Shown one piece after another: positions 38,801-51,497 of a DNA stretch of 64,000 nucleotides. The stretch spans positions 30,994,957 to 31,058,956 of the forward strand of contig CM022665.1 of assembly GCA_012295275.1 (NCBI GenBank), given 5' to 3'. The first letter of the stretch is position 1. Each line of letters starts with the position of its first letter. The DNA comes from Chrysomallon squamiferum. Taxonomy: Eukaryota; Mollusca; Gastropoda; Neomphalida; Peltospiridae. The translations under genes and the position numbers were made by a program. The notes under the pieces are model-generated. The model saw nothing but the letters and a program-made list of their open reading frames with translations, was not told the DNA's origin and ran no database searches.

Positions 38801-41800
38801 TTGGTGGAGAACTTAAAAGTGGTGAGTTTATTACTGCCTCCATTAAGATATCCTTTACTTTACAGCTTAATTACATATAATTTTACAGCATTATTTTATA
38901 ATAATGTGTATAATGTCATTTTTTTTAGTTTATTTTTATTTTTTTGTTTTTGTGGTTATATCGATAAATATGAATATTGTATCAAGTAATATTATGTTGT
39001 TAGTGTGATGAAAAATTATTACATCGTAAACTCATAATTTTTAAATATAATTATATTTTATTATATTGTTGACTAAAACACAAATATTTATTTGAGGAAT
39101 TTTGTGTCGCATTTATGTACATAGTATTTTACTGAGTTACCATTTTACTTTATAGTAATGTTGCAGTACATCATGGAAGACTTGCGATCTAGAGTAGATT
39201 TGGCATTTTCCTGGTTGTATCAGGAATATGCTAATTGCCAGGGATTCAATAGAGCCATGGCTGTAGGAGACAAACCAAGCATGGCAAGTTATGATGAGTG
39301 TCTTACTTCACTTTTACAGGGAATTATGGAAGGACCAGATCACAGGGATTGGTAAATAACTCATATTAATTTAGATCTCCATAAATTTTAAAATAAAACT
39401 AGATGTATTCATCCTTTGTACCATTGTGCACAAATTGGTTTAATTAACTATCTAACTTCGTCATCAATTATCTTAAACATATTTTGCATTCTACTAGAAT
39501 TTATTTTGTTACATTACTGCATTTGCTAATCAGATACTAATTACTAATTTTATTGTCATTGTAAAGAGTTTTGCTTGTGCTAACTTTTTCAGGTTGTTTG
39601 GTCGATTGATTTTAGAAGCACCAATTATGACAGAAAATGCAATTTTAATCTTGCGAAGATTTTGCCTGGATGAGGTAAGATATGGTTTTTTTTATATTAA
39701 AATATGTTTATAAGGAGGCAAGTGTTTAAATTTTTGATTTTCATGAATATGTATCCAGTAAAAAAAAAAAAATTAGAATGTCACTTTGTTTAACGTTGCA
39801 ATAGTTTAAATGTATCTAAAATGTTACAATGGTTTAAATGTATCTAAAATGTTACAATGGTTTAAATATATCTAAAATGTTACAATGGTTCAAATGTATC
39901 TAAAATGTTACAATGTTATTAAAACAGTAAGACACAAATGTTTCTGCTATATATGTTAACTTACAACAGTAATCTTTCAAAACAGAATCGTGTACTGTAT
40001 GGCATGGAGACACTGAAACAGTTGATTCTTATGCGACCATCTCACAGACTAGAGTTTCTTGATGTTCTTTTAGACTTCACATCTAATGAAATTGCAGAGG
40101 TTGGTGAAACACAACAAATTATTAATTTGTCTGGGGAAAAAAATATATATATTTATTCAAGCAGTTTTAAAAAGCGATTTATATTTTTTTATTATCAATG
40201 TTTAAAATGATTATTGCATCAATATATAGTTAATTATTAATTCACCACAAATTTATATTATAAACTGTTCATATGAGTTTTTGAAACTTGTCACAATGTT
40301 TTATACGACCTTAAAAGTTTTGGGAAATCAGGTTTTGTTACCTTGGCTGTGGAAAAGTTAAGGAAATTCATGTCCTTGCCATAAATAAAATGTAAGAAAA
40401 ACTGGTTTGTTTCACCAGTATTTAGCCCTGTCCCCACACCCCGTTTTAGCCAAAATAATGAGGTGCTGTTATAGCCTAGCCAAAGAAAATGATTCTGAAA
40501 GATTAACTCAGGCTATCTGCGCTTGTGGGGAGATGCATATTGTAAAAATAACTCTATTTCATTTCCTGTATTCCAGGTTTTTAAATCTGTTTAATTATCA
40601 AAAATAAGTGATACTTGTTGCAAACTTCTGTCTTACTGGCAGAGTAGACTTGTTGCGATAGCTCTAAGTGGTCAGTGTAATAGATTACAACACTGATAAG
40701 TGTATATCGTTGCATTATCATACTTTCAGTATCATCATGCACGCAGTGTCATGCCACATAATTAATTAATTAATGCATCGACAATCAGCTGTTCCAACCA
40801 GTTTAAATTTCTAAATGCAATAACACATTTTCTTACAGGGCTACTTATTAAAGATATTAAATGTCTCCGTCACAATTAGCTTATCTAATTCTTAAAGGTT
40901 ACATAATAAAGAAGAGAATGTCGTCTCCGTCACAACAGTCTAGCATTACAAGGAGGTTGGTGGGTGTTTAATTTTGACATAAATAGCATTGTGTAATATT
41001 TGAATGGCCCCTTAGTGTTAGTTTTATTTTTTCATTTTAGGGTTAGGGTTTAGGGCAATGAATAGAGGGGAAAACATCTCATTGTACTCAGTGTAATGAA
41101 TTAGAGACAATGTGAAGTGGCAGACTCTGCTTAGAATAAAGGAAATCTCATTGATTTGACTAAATCTAATAGTTTTAGGAAGTTTGTGAAACCAAAAAAA
41201 CCAAAAAAAAACCTTGAAATTGAAGTCATAAATTGTGAAATAATAAAACTGAGAGAAACATTCATCTAATTATTCACACCATAGACCCACAAGTAGTAGG
41301 ATTGGGGGCATTTTAAAGGTATGGAAAGGAACACGACAACGTTTTGTGAAGCAGTACTTCTATGTTCATATTTCTGGTAATCTGCCTTATGTGTCATCAC
41401 AGTCATGTCCACTCCAAGAATAAAACTACATTTTAAAACGCCAAAATAAATTACATTATTTTTTTTTATTACTAATAATCCTACATGTATTTCATGCAGC
41501 TTCATCAAGGCAAAAGTTTTAACTCTGACAAATGTCTAAAAAAATGTTAAGGAAATTTTGACAGCACAAGGTGTATCAACCCTGTATAGATAAAATAACA
41601 TAAATGTATAAACCAAGCAGAAGCAGAATACTGAATAAAATAAATAAATTTGGAAGAATTAAATATATCTCCTATAAACAGTAATAATTAGACATAAAAG
41701 AAATGAACAATTTTTTTTTTTCTGTTGACAGGTTCGAAACACTGCAGTGAATTTGGCAAAAACACTTCATCAGGATGTTAAACTCCAGTCTCCTATAGAG

Positions 41801-44800
41801 GTAAGCTTCATTTTGTAGATAAAACATTTATTTGTATCTCCATGAAAAAGAGTTACAGATCAAGTAAAGAAATTTTTGTATGATACAGAGGAAATAAATC
41901 TAAACTCTTTCACATAGAAGTTATTACTATTATATATTTTAGCTGTATGCACTGGATCACTTGAGAAAATTGTTGTTGCCAAAACCTCCTGTGGAGACCC
42001 AGCCTAAAACTGTGCTAATGCTGAAAGCAGGTCAATATAATTTATTTTAACTGTTACTTAATTAACTAATAACTTGTTTCACTTTTATTACTAATGTTTA
42101 TTTTGAATCTTTATATTTTTTATTTTTTTTATTTCCAAGTATTTAATTTACTGGATTGTTTCCTGTTGATTTGTACTTTGTCAATTACAAAACTCCAGAT
42201 TTCCTTTGTGTCATGGTGAAATAGTCAGATAATTAAAATAACGTAGCACTTTCTTACTTTTCTAAGGGTAAATCTATTTCAAGAATGTGCAGGATCCATA
42301 GATATATAGTATATAGTATGTTTTGTAAGCATGAACAAATATAAAGATTGACTTACTACATTCTAACCATAGGACTATTTGAAATTTGATAATGTCTAAA
42401 TATATTTTGTTTTGAAAGTCTTTTCCCATTTTTGATTTTATTGATCATAAGGTGGATATATTTTTTATACTGTATTTATTTCACAGAGCCAGCTTGGAAT
42501 GAAGAATCTATCAAAAAACATCTTTATCTCTATCTGGGATTATTGCCAAACAATCACAAACTAATTCATGAGTAAGTATATTAAACATATTTCACAAAAA
42601 TAAATTATTTTAATTTTATTTATGAGCTCATATAGGCATTTTTTATATATGTATTTTGTAATACATGCATTATTATGAATAACAGTCAGAGAATACAAAA
42701 TTATTCATAACATATTTATGATATAGAATTGAAATCAATCTTCTTTGTTTCAGACTGGCTAATGTTTATACTGCCACCTCAGCAGACATAAAACGAAGCA
42801 TTCTCCGAGTTCTGGAAGTTCCGGTCAGTTAATGTTTCATTTAACATTTATCACAACACTTTCTAATCAGTTCCCAATATTTTCATCTTTTTTTTATCTT
42901 TTCTTTTTTCTGATTATAAGGATGATAATATTTTATATCACATGAATTTTTATTCCATGAAAATAAAACTGTAAATGATGTGTTTTGATAATAGGACTAT
43001 TTTATTAAAATGAATTTTACTTACTGTTTGTTTTTTCTATGAATAGGTTAAAGGGATGGGGATGCAGTCACCCGAGTTACTTCGTCTTGTTGAAAATTGT
43101 CCTAAAGGAGCAGAGACACTAGTGATGAGAGTAATTCACATTCTCACTGACAAAGGTATTAATTCAGATACTTAGACATGTGTTTCATTTATTTTAAACG
43201 AGAAAAAATAAATGTATTGTTTTTTTTAAAAAAACCTATTAATTTGTTTTCAATAATATTATTAAAAAATAAAAGGATGGTATTTATTTTTGTTCAAAAA
43301 AAAAACTAAATTTATTTGTTTTTAAGACAATCAGACTTTTCTTTTATTGCTTTTTTTCAAGTTTAAATTTTTTTTTTTTTTTTAATTTTTACACATGATA
43401 ATGCTTGTTATAACTTGCTGTTAATAGCAGTTAATAATGTTTTTCTTTCAGCTGTTCCCTCACCAGAGCTTGTAGAAAGAATTCGAGATCTCTATCACAA
43501 GAGAGTTCCTGATGTCCGCTTCCTTATTCCAGTCCTCACTGGCTTGAATAAGGTGTGTAAATCTCAATTAAAATAATCTTACTATTTTTTATTTTAATAA
43601 TGTTTTGTTGTAATAGATTCTCATTATTTTTTAAATGTTTATCTGTAACATTTAAAGTATTTAAGCTATTTAAACAAGATCTATAATAGCATAAAATAAT
43701 TGTATCTCTTACAGTTAATTTTTAATATTTCTGACTCAATAAACTGAAAGAAGATTATATATAATATTTATTTTGTTTTTGTGTTTTTCCTATTTTAAAT
43801 ATTTTTAAAAACATATTTCAGAAAGAGGTTACTGCTGCATTACCAAAACTTATCAAACTGAACCCAATGGTTGTCAAAGAAGTTTTCAACAGACTTATGG
43901 GTGGACACAGTATGTCTACATTTTTTTAAACACATTTGTATTAATTATGATGCAACGGTACACTTTCTATCTTCTTCGAAGTCATATATTAACTGTTTTG
44001 TAATTATTGCAGAAAAAAACTGTTTGGTATTTAATTTATGAAAACTACCAAATAATTTAAATTTTTGACTCAGAGTTTGTTACACAGATTCTGTTTGTCT
44101 ATATATAAAATTGTTTTTATCCCATTAATTAATTTTAAGTGTATCTCCACTGAAAAGAGAATATGTTGGCCTTCTCTTTGTTTGTTAAATTGTTAAAAGT
44201 GATTTGTTAAGATTGTGAACCAAAATTCTGTAATAGATACATGTTAATGTTTGTTTCTGAATATTTTAGGTGACAGCACAGCCACTTACACATCCCCACT
44301 AACTCCAGCTGAACTTCTTGTTTCTCTTCACAACATTGATCCAGCCAAATGTGACATGAAAACTATCATTAAAGGTAATTTGCTGTTTGTATCATTACAC
44401 CATCTAATCACAAAAATTAATATTGAAAAAATATGTATATATTCTATTTATCTTCTCTATATCTGTATTTAAATATATTTCAAGAATATAGATTAGAGGT
44501 AATTACAAGTTTAGTATTTGTGACTGGTATCAAGTAAATCAGTGAAATCATCATAAGAGCATCTAGACTTTAATTAATAATTGTAAAAGAAAAGCATACT
44601 GTTAGAAAATATTTTACAAATACTGTTTGATACGTGACAGTATATTTTTCAACTCAGTAATCATTAAAATTAACAATGGGAAGATATTTCATGTTATTTG
44701 AACTTTTTTCTCAGCTGCCAATCTATGTTTTGCTGAGAGAAGTATTTACACACAGGAAGTGTTGGCCATTGTGATGCAACAGCTGATGGAACACAATCCT

Positions 44801-47800
44801 CTGCCAACATTGTTAATGCGAACTGTGTTGCAGTCATTGTCCATGTATCCTCGACTCATTGGCTTTGTGCTCAACATTCTACAAAGACTAATTAAAAAGC
44901 AGGTTAGATCATTATACAATATACACCATAAATTAGAAATTACTGGCCAGAATAAAATATTGATGTATTTAGTAATGTCATGCTGAATTCTAAACATTTA
45001 TGATGCTAAATATGAAAGGTTTGGTTAAAACAAAAATCATAAAACCTGAAACTATTACTGGTGATCACTGATCAGCTCTACTGCACAAACAGTTCCAATT
45101 TTTAATCCAGTATCATCAAAAACAGATATTTTAAAGTTTGTCAAAACTTTAAAATTATCAGTTTGTATGTAATGGTTTTAAAAGCAAGTAGTTTTAAAAC
45201 ATCTGAAATTAAGTTAGAAGGTGAGCAGCAATACACGAATGTTTGAATTTCTTACATAGCAACAGTATTTTTTCTATGCAGTGCATTATTTTCACTGAAT
45301 TTGTTTTGGTTACCAATAATAATTTTTAGTATTTCCAATATTTTCTAATTCATATTAATCATATTATGTATTCCTTTATAATTAATAAGTTTATCAAATG
45401 GATAAATTACTGTGAACATATATTGTCCACTTCAGTTGACTCATTCAGGCAAAAGGTTTGCGAAGGATTCATCAGAGGCTGTAGATGTCCAAATTGCAGT
45501 CTTTCCTGCTTGGGCTATAATTTACAGATACTAATTAAAACATTTTGCCAATTAGCAGACTATACAGAGCACATCAGTAATACTACAAGACAAAACCAAT
45601 CAAGCTAACAATTGTTTAATTTATAACATAAATAAATATCAGTCTTAATTTATAATTAGTAGCTGTTTAAAATTAATTAATTTTTCTTTTTCAGGTCTGG
45701 AAACAGAAAAAAGTATGGGAAGGATTTGTCAAATGCTGCCAGCGGACCAAACCTCAGTCATTCCAAGTTTTGCTCCAGCTTCCTCTGCCTCAGTTAAAAA
45801 ATGCCTTTGAGATAAGTCCAGAGCTTAGAGAACCTCTTCTAAATCATGTCCAGGCTCTTACTGATGCCCAGGTGAGCTATTAATCACATTTAATCATATT
45901 TCTTTCTCTTTTTGAAACAAGTATTACCAGGCACATTTTGGATGGAATATGATAAAAAATATCCAGTTCAATTCAGGTTTGAAATAATTATTAAAATTTA
46001 TTTAAAACATCAGTTCACTTTTCAAATAAATAGAGGAATAAACATAATGGGGACACATTTTGCTTTCAAAATTTGTTTTGTAGATCAGCAGTGCACAATT
46101 ATTTCAATACAGCTCATTCCAGCTGATATAATAAAGGTCATGGTATGTACTATCCTATTTATGAGATATACAGCATCTAAATTTGTCTTAATTTTATTTT
46201 AAATATTTTTTTCAGAAAGCTCACATACCAAAAGAAATGATGAAAATACTAGAAACAGATACACCTGAAGAACGAACTAAAATGGAAGTAGCCAAGCTTG
46301 AAAGTGAAAGACTAGAGAAGGAAAATCCTGGTTTAGCACCTGGGAATGAAGATCAGATAAGAATAGAAAGAGAGAGACTTGCTAAAGAATGGATGGTAAA
46401 GCAAGAAGCTGAGAAAATAAAAGTAGAAAAGGAACTCTTGGATAGAGAAAGACTGCAAAGAGAAAAACTAGAAAAAGAAAAATTGGAAGAAAAGGAGAAA
46501 CACTACAAAGAGCGTGAGAGAGAACGAGAAAGGGAAAAAGAACGTGAAAAGGAAAAAGAACGAGAAAGGGAAAAAGAACGAGAAAGAGAACGTAAAAGGG
46601 AATATGATAAAGAACGTGAGAGAGAAAGAGGAAGAGAACGAGACAGAGAAAGAGAAAGAGAACGTGATAGAGAAAGAGATCGTGAAAGAGACAGAGAACG
46701 TGATAGAGAAAGAGAAAGGGAACGAGACAGAGAGCGTGAAAGAGATAAAGAACGTGATAGGGAAAGAGAAAGGGAACGTGAGAGAGATCGAGATCGTGGA
46801 AAAGATTATGAAAGAGAAAGGTACACCAGACAAGAAATGGACAAAAGGGGAAAAGATGATTTGAAAAAAGAAAATGAAGAAGATTTGAAAAGAAAAGAAG
46901 AAGGAGCAACTAAATCAGAAATTTCCTCTGTAGAAGAAGAACCACTGGGAAAGTTACAGATGGCAGAAGAGCCTGAAAGATTTGAAGGAAAACAGGATCT
47001 TAAACAGGAGAAAACAGAAGTTGAACACATAATGGAACCAACAGTATATGACAAAACTATGAAAACAGAACAGCCAAAACGAACTAGTGCTAGAGTGGAG
47101 AAGAAAAAGATGGAAGAAGAACAAGCAAATATATTGGCTGCAGAACAGGCAAGTTAAATATTATTTTTAATATCTTCAGTAGAAAGCCATAGGTTTGTGA
47201 TGTGTGCCCTAAGACATGCTGAAAAAGTTAAACAATTGGTTTTTATGTTGTGAGTGTGCCAAATCCATTTTCTGGTTTGTTATTATTTGTGATTAAGATA
47301 TGAAAACATGCAGCCAGTGAGTTCCAAAATAACTATTTTATTATTTCCATGCCCAGAAACAAAATGGATGTCAGTATAATATACTATAAAATGTGTCACT
47401 TATATTTCTTCAAATATGAACCCATGAGTATTTTATATACCTTAATAATATTGAATGGTGCATTTTATGCGAGGGGAAATAGTCTGTTGCATACATAAAA
47501 TCCTAACATCAGAAATAGTTTATCAGTTGTCCTGGATGCTGCATATACTTACTTTTAGCTTGGAATTCAAGATCCATAACACTGATTATTTCATTCAAAA
47601 ATAATGTATGCAAAAGATAATCTCAGTACTCAGTTAAGTTTATTCATATTGAAATTCTATTATTTTTAATTTCCAGACTGAATCAACTGCTATGGATACT
47701 ACTGCAAACTCAGATGATGAGGCTCTAGAGATTGTTGCATCAACACCAGAAGAGTCCATGGACACTGAAGAAGTAGTGAGCTTTATTAGATATAGTTTTA

Positions 47801-48352
47801 GTAACAATAATTCTGTATCTAGATGCTTCATTTTATCTTTGACCGTGTGATTTTGAAATTAATTATTAAGTGTGCTGAAAACACAAAGAAAATATTTCAT
47901 ATAGATTTATGAATTTCTTTGTTAAAAACTGTTACAGATATTCTCAGTATGCAAAACATCTTGTAAAAGCAAGTGATATCTACCATTTTGATTGTGTCTT
48001 TATACACCATGCATACAGTATAACACAAATTCACAAAATTTTAATTGTTTAACATAAATATTATAAGTTATGTTAAAATTATCCTGTAGTAAGTAAAATA
48101 ATGGAAATAAAACACAAAAAAACCCCTTTCTTTGTCTGAATTATTAAGAGATTTGAAGTTACTAAAAAAACACTGTATTCATTTTAAAATTATATTCATT
48201 TCTTGTCAATTTAGGGTATGGAAGAAGATGAAATTGAAGAAGAAGCTACGAAAAGTCCAAATCGTGGCAGGGGTAGAAACCGTGGTCGAGGAAAAGGAAG
48301 GGGAAGGGGGAAATCAGCAACCAGAAAGAGCTCCAGGACAAAGAAATCTTGA
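29833..48352 (+). CDS. SYMPK: Symplekin, scaffold of the mRNA 3'-end processing machinery
   Basis: Symplekin (yeast Pta1) holds together the CPSF/CstF cleavage-polyadenylation and histone pre-mRNA processing complexes in the nucleus. Its N-terminal HEAT domain binds the phosphatase SSU72. I assembled 33 exons in one frame, 1,467 residues (human 1,274): 29833-29928, 30541-30609, 30971-31024, 31389-31462, 31718-31844, 34093-34199, 34511-34574, 35066-35217, 35387-35484, 35732-35886, 36140-36229, 36684-36857, 37270-37428, 37685-37768, 37969-38019, 38334-38454, 38735-38821, 39156-39351, 39593-39674, 39986-40099, 41732-41800, 41943-42030, 42487-42571, 42754-42823, 43047-43155, 43452-43552, 43822-43909, 44270-44374, 44715-44902, 45695-45871, 46216-47148, 47677-47775, 48215-48352. 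The N-terminal HEAT region is residues about 33-332, basic NLS-like clusters 333-362, an acidic stretch from 363, and the Symplekin_C domain about 859-1078. A charged Arg-Glu domain (1177-1280) and a Gly-Arg tail follow. Residues such as [18 protein letters not shown] and [11 protein letters not shown] match the vertebrate protein closely. The exon 14/15 junction and the GC donor after exon 31 are the uncertain joints. Confidence 0.95.
31845..34092 (+). other. Long symplekin intron 5
   Basis: At 2.2 kb this is the longest symplekin intron. It holds a 108-codon plus frame (32287-32613) in unusually balanced sequence. The frame has no recognisable family signature and no coding-type neighbours, so an old transposon insertion is more likely than a nested gene. 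Confidence 0.4.
39795..39915. repeat. 28-bp minisatellite in symplekin intron 19
   Basis: Four full tandem copies start at 39795, 39823, 39851 and 39879, followed by a 9-base partial copy. Copies differ at one to two positions. The unit begins GTTACAATGGTTTAAATG. Confidence 0.95.
40100..41731 (+). other. Symplekin intron 20 with unassigned complex sequence
   Basis: A 1.6-kb intron. Positions 40380-40780 and 40840-41520 are less AT-rich than other introns and carry an 80-codon minus frame (41266-41508) and a 66-codon plus frame (40407-40607). Neither is recognisable. The block probably derives from a transposable element. A short TTAGGG-like run lies at 41036-41055. Confidence 0.4.
41036..41055. 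repeat. Short interstitial telomere-like repeat
   Basis: Three TTAGGG units occur in a row, the third with one extra T. This is too short to mean much on its own. Confidence 0.6.
45435..45585 (+). pseudogene. Decayed duplicate of symplekin exon 30
   Basis: This segment of intron 29 lies 260 bp upstream of exon 30 and resembles it base for base over much of its length. The exon reads [12 protein letters not shown] and this copy reads [26 protein letters not shown] and TTAAAA segments also align in order. An AG acceptor preceded by TCCACTTC remains at 45433-45434. The frame entered from that acceptor is shifted and hits a stop, so splicing it in would truncate symplekin. It looks like a tandem exon duplication now decayed. 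Confidence 0.7.
46510..46821 (+). other. SYMPK: Arg-Glu/Arg-Asp dipeptide domain within symplekin
   Basis: Residues about 1177-1280 of the predicted protein are almost entirely RE, RD and KE dipeptides. Codons are mixed (GAA/GAG, CGT/CGA/AGA), so the run is held at protein level and is not just a DNA microsatellite. Preceding residues 1079-1176 are charged and helix-prone, probably coiled coil. Long RE/RD tracts are typical of splicing factors such as U1-70K. Confidence 0.85.
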
Positions 48353-48400
48353 CTAAAAACCAAACTATGAAATATTTTGTTGCTGTGTAACAATAATTTG

Positions 48401-48406
48401 AATAAA
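48401..48406 (+). terminator. Proximal poly(A) signal of symplekin
   Basis: AATAAA lies 49 bases after the stop codon. Confidence 0.6.
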
Positions 48407-48570
48407 CAATTGGTTAAACAGCATTAAATGTGTTAATATGATATTCTGAGAAAAATAATGTTTCTATGTGGTTAATTTGTTGCTAGATTCAAATTTTAAT
48501 TTTTGTATCACTGATATGATGATACTGGAGTGATTTCGTATTTGATACTGTGTGGTTACCAACTTTCATA

Positions 48571-48576
48571 AATAAA
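48571..48576 (+). terminator. Distal poly(A) signal of symplekin
   Basis: A second AATAAA, 219 bases after the stop, is followed at about 48594 by a GT-rich stretch (CAGTGTTGCATTG), the usual downstream element. It may be the main site. Confidence 0.6.
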
Positions 48577-48599
48577 CAATGAAGTATTCAGATCAGTGT

Positions 48600-50155
48600 T
48601 GCATTGTTTCTTATTATCTACAGTAAATGTTGTCACTTCTAATACAATATTAACAGTTCATATGGTAGTGGCTAGAATGGGAAATAGGGCAACTGAAAAG
48701 GATTGATTCAACAGTATATCAGGTTTTGGCCCTGTAATCTAACCATTCTATGACCACATGCTCTTTTCCTGCAGAGAGGAAACCTTTATTACATCATTAT
48801 TTTGAAACCATTAATCTTTTCATCCAAATCAAAAGCATAATTAATATTAATAAGACCACAGAACCTTTTTTTTTTTTTTAGTTTTTTTTTAGTTTTTAAA
48901 TGACAAAAATGAAAACAAATGTTATTTATCTTTTTATATTATTATATTTTTTTTTAATTGTATATATGTGCAGAGGATGACAATTTTGTGAGAAATGGTG
49001 ATGGAGAAAAAAATACTAAAACCACACAAAATTAAGGAATTCATTACTACGCAATTTTACAAAAAACATTGATACATCTATATTAAAGTAATTATATTAA
49101 ATACAGATGTGTAATTTATGGTAATTGTATAACTAAAGCAGAAAAATAATATCTGATATTCTTAAAAAATATTAAAATACAAACAACAGATTTGTATTAT
49201 TATTAATGTTCTTATTGTTTGTGTGGGTGGTTAAATAGTGTGTTTTACAAATTTTTATTTGGTAGGATACTTGTTAAATAAAACAAATATTTTACAGTAT
49301 ACATAATCGTAAACTAAGGCCTATTTATTGAGAAGTAAAACATTTCACATTTCTGTTCACAATTCATAATATTTTATTCACACCTTTTCTTCTTATACTG
49401 AATAGAAATGAATACTGATTTATTTTTATTATCTGTTTCAACATTCATGCGAATCTTAACCACCATGTTATCTAGATCAATAATAGAAAGACTGACATGT
49501 TTGATCCGCTGATGTTTTCTTTATAATAGTTTTAAATTCACGTATATTTCTATGGTGTGTGTACGTAGACTAATAACTGTGCTGTGAAGTGCAGCAGGAA
49601 CGGATCCAAAGTTTATTATAGCTTTCAAGATGAAATGAATTTCGTCATTTAATATATATATATATTGAGAGAGAGAGCAAGCACAACACACCCGTTAAGA
49701 TATTAATTTACTGGTATGTTTAGAATGTGAGATTCGCGTGTAACTGCACGTTTTCAATGACTGAAGTTCCGTGAACCGTACAGAAAGATCATTAATAAGA
49801 AACGCTATACAATCTCGTTTCACCGAAACCACAATGATGAGCAGCTAACCTGCAGTAAACTAGCGGTAGCCTAACTTTATTTAACGTCTGCGACATTCAG
49901 TGTGAGGCACTTGAACTGATACTTTGAATCGAAACTTTCAAGGGCGCTAAGGACAAGCAGAAGTCGTCTAGGACTCGAAGAGAGAAGAACCTAATACCTG
50001 GAATTAGCATATTACCAACTAACGAACTGTATATCGATTGCTTTCCCACCGTTTTATTGGCAATCATTGTGCGTATGTCGGCTGAGTTCAGTTAACTATA
50101 ATTATATTTATCTCCATTGAAACAACTAGTAAGCCAGTACGGTTCGGTGTTCACT
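48600..50155. other. Intergenic DNA and PNP 5' region
   Basis: AT-rich to about 49,700 with nothing recognisable. From about 49,730 to the PNP start the sequence is more balanced with several CpGs and probably holds the promoter and 5' UTR. No TATA box stands out. Confidence 0.5.
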
Positions 50156-51432
50156 ATGGCTGCCAGACAAGTGTCTGTATCCTCCGATAATGCTGATCAA
50201 GAAATAGATTTTCTTCGTTTTGGGTACGTATTATTTATTTTAAAACTAGTAATGTCAATTACACTGTAAGTTCACGCTTCAAAAGCTTATTTTACAGCGA
50301 TGGACTGACGCCAACAGACACGAGTCCCATTTAAGCTGTAATTATATTCTGGGGGTGAAGGTTAGGAAATAAAATTAATATATACACATGTCATACATTG
50401 TATATAATGTATGTCAGTAATTTCTACAATTCATATAAAACAATATAGTTACAATATAAATTTATTCACCATTACATAGCTATAATATTATTAGGAAATA
50501 TACTTAATTGTATTTATATATTTATTATTCGCTAAACTTAATTGAGTGGAGTAAATGTATTTTGCATGTAGTTCATATGGTGTTGATATTAAGGGATAAC
50601 CTACAAACGTTTGAATTCATGAACAATTATATTTATCAGATTTTATTTTATAAACAGTAATTAACAATGGCCCAACTGTATTAATGTATATATGTGTCTT
50701 CGTTGTTATATTTCGTAGCTTAGGCTTAGATGTAAGGTAGTGGAGTAAAGTACGGTCAAAATCTACTAATATCAGTTTTTTGTTTCGCAAATTTTAATAA
50801 TCGGAGTGAAAAAAAAAAAAAAAAAAAAAAAAAGAATGTATCAGAAACATTAAAATTATTTTTCACTTAGAAAAACATTTGTTCCTAATATACTTCATCG
50901 ACTCACACAGCTACTGTGAAATCAATATATATATATATATATAACTTTATTAGTTAAAATAAATGTTAATAATAATATACAAGTTAAATTAAAACAATGT
51001 GTGTGTATATATGTATATTACAATAAGCTGCGGGAAATATTTTAGTCGACTACACATTTTTCTGCTTCATGTGCCGAGATTAAATCGTTGGCGGCTGTTA
51101 AAATGAAATGTCATCCGTTACTTCGTGTCACAATGAAAGGACATTTCAACGACTACTGTTTTTAGATGCGTATTAGCCAATTAGCCACGTTAATTAATTG
51201 TTTCTTGATTATCACCAGTATAGAAATAACACAAAAAAAGAACACACTGCTCAGTTACAAAAGCATATGATTTTTATTACAGCAAGAATTAAAGTAGTAT
51301 TTTGCGATGTCTTTTGTTGAAACGTGCCAGTTCTTTAAGAATTTGTTTATTTTTCATAATTTTTTGCGACGTCACGCTGGTAAATTACACATCAAATTAT
51401 CCGTTGTAACGTAAGAGTCCCCCCCTCTCTCT

Positions 51433-51497
<65 letters not shown>

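Noticed and set aside
41036-41055. Telomere-derived insertion
   Set aside because: Only three TTAGGG units, one imperfect; too short to distinguish from chance in a repeat-rich genome.
41266-41508. 80-codon minus-strand frame in symplekin intron 20
   Set aside because: Unrecognised; insufficient evidence to call a transposase or gene.
46382-46909. Long frames on the minus strand and in another plus frame over the Arg-Glu region
   Set aside because: They are shadows of symplekin exon 31; the true frame is fixed by the flanking exons.
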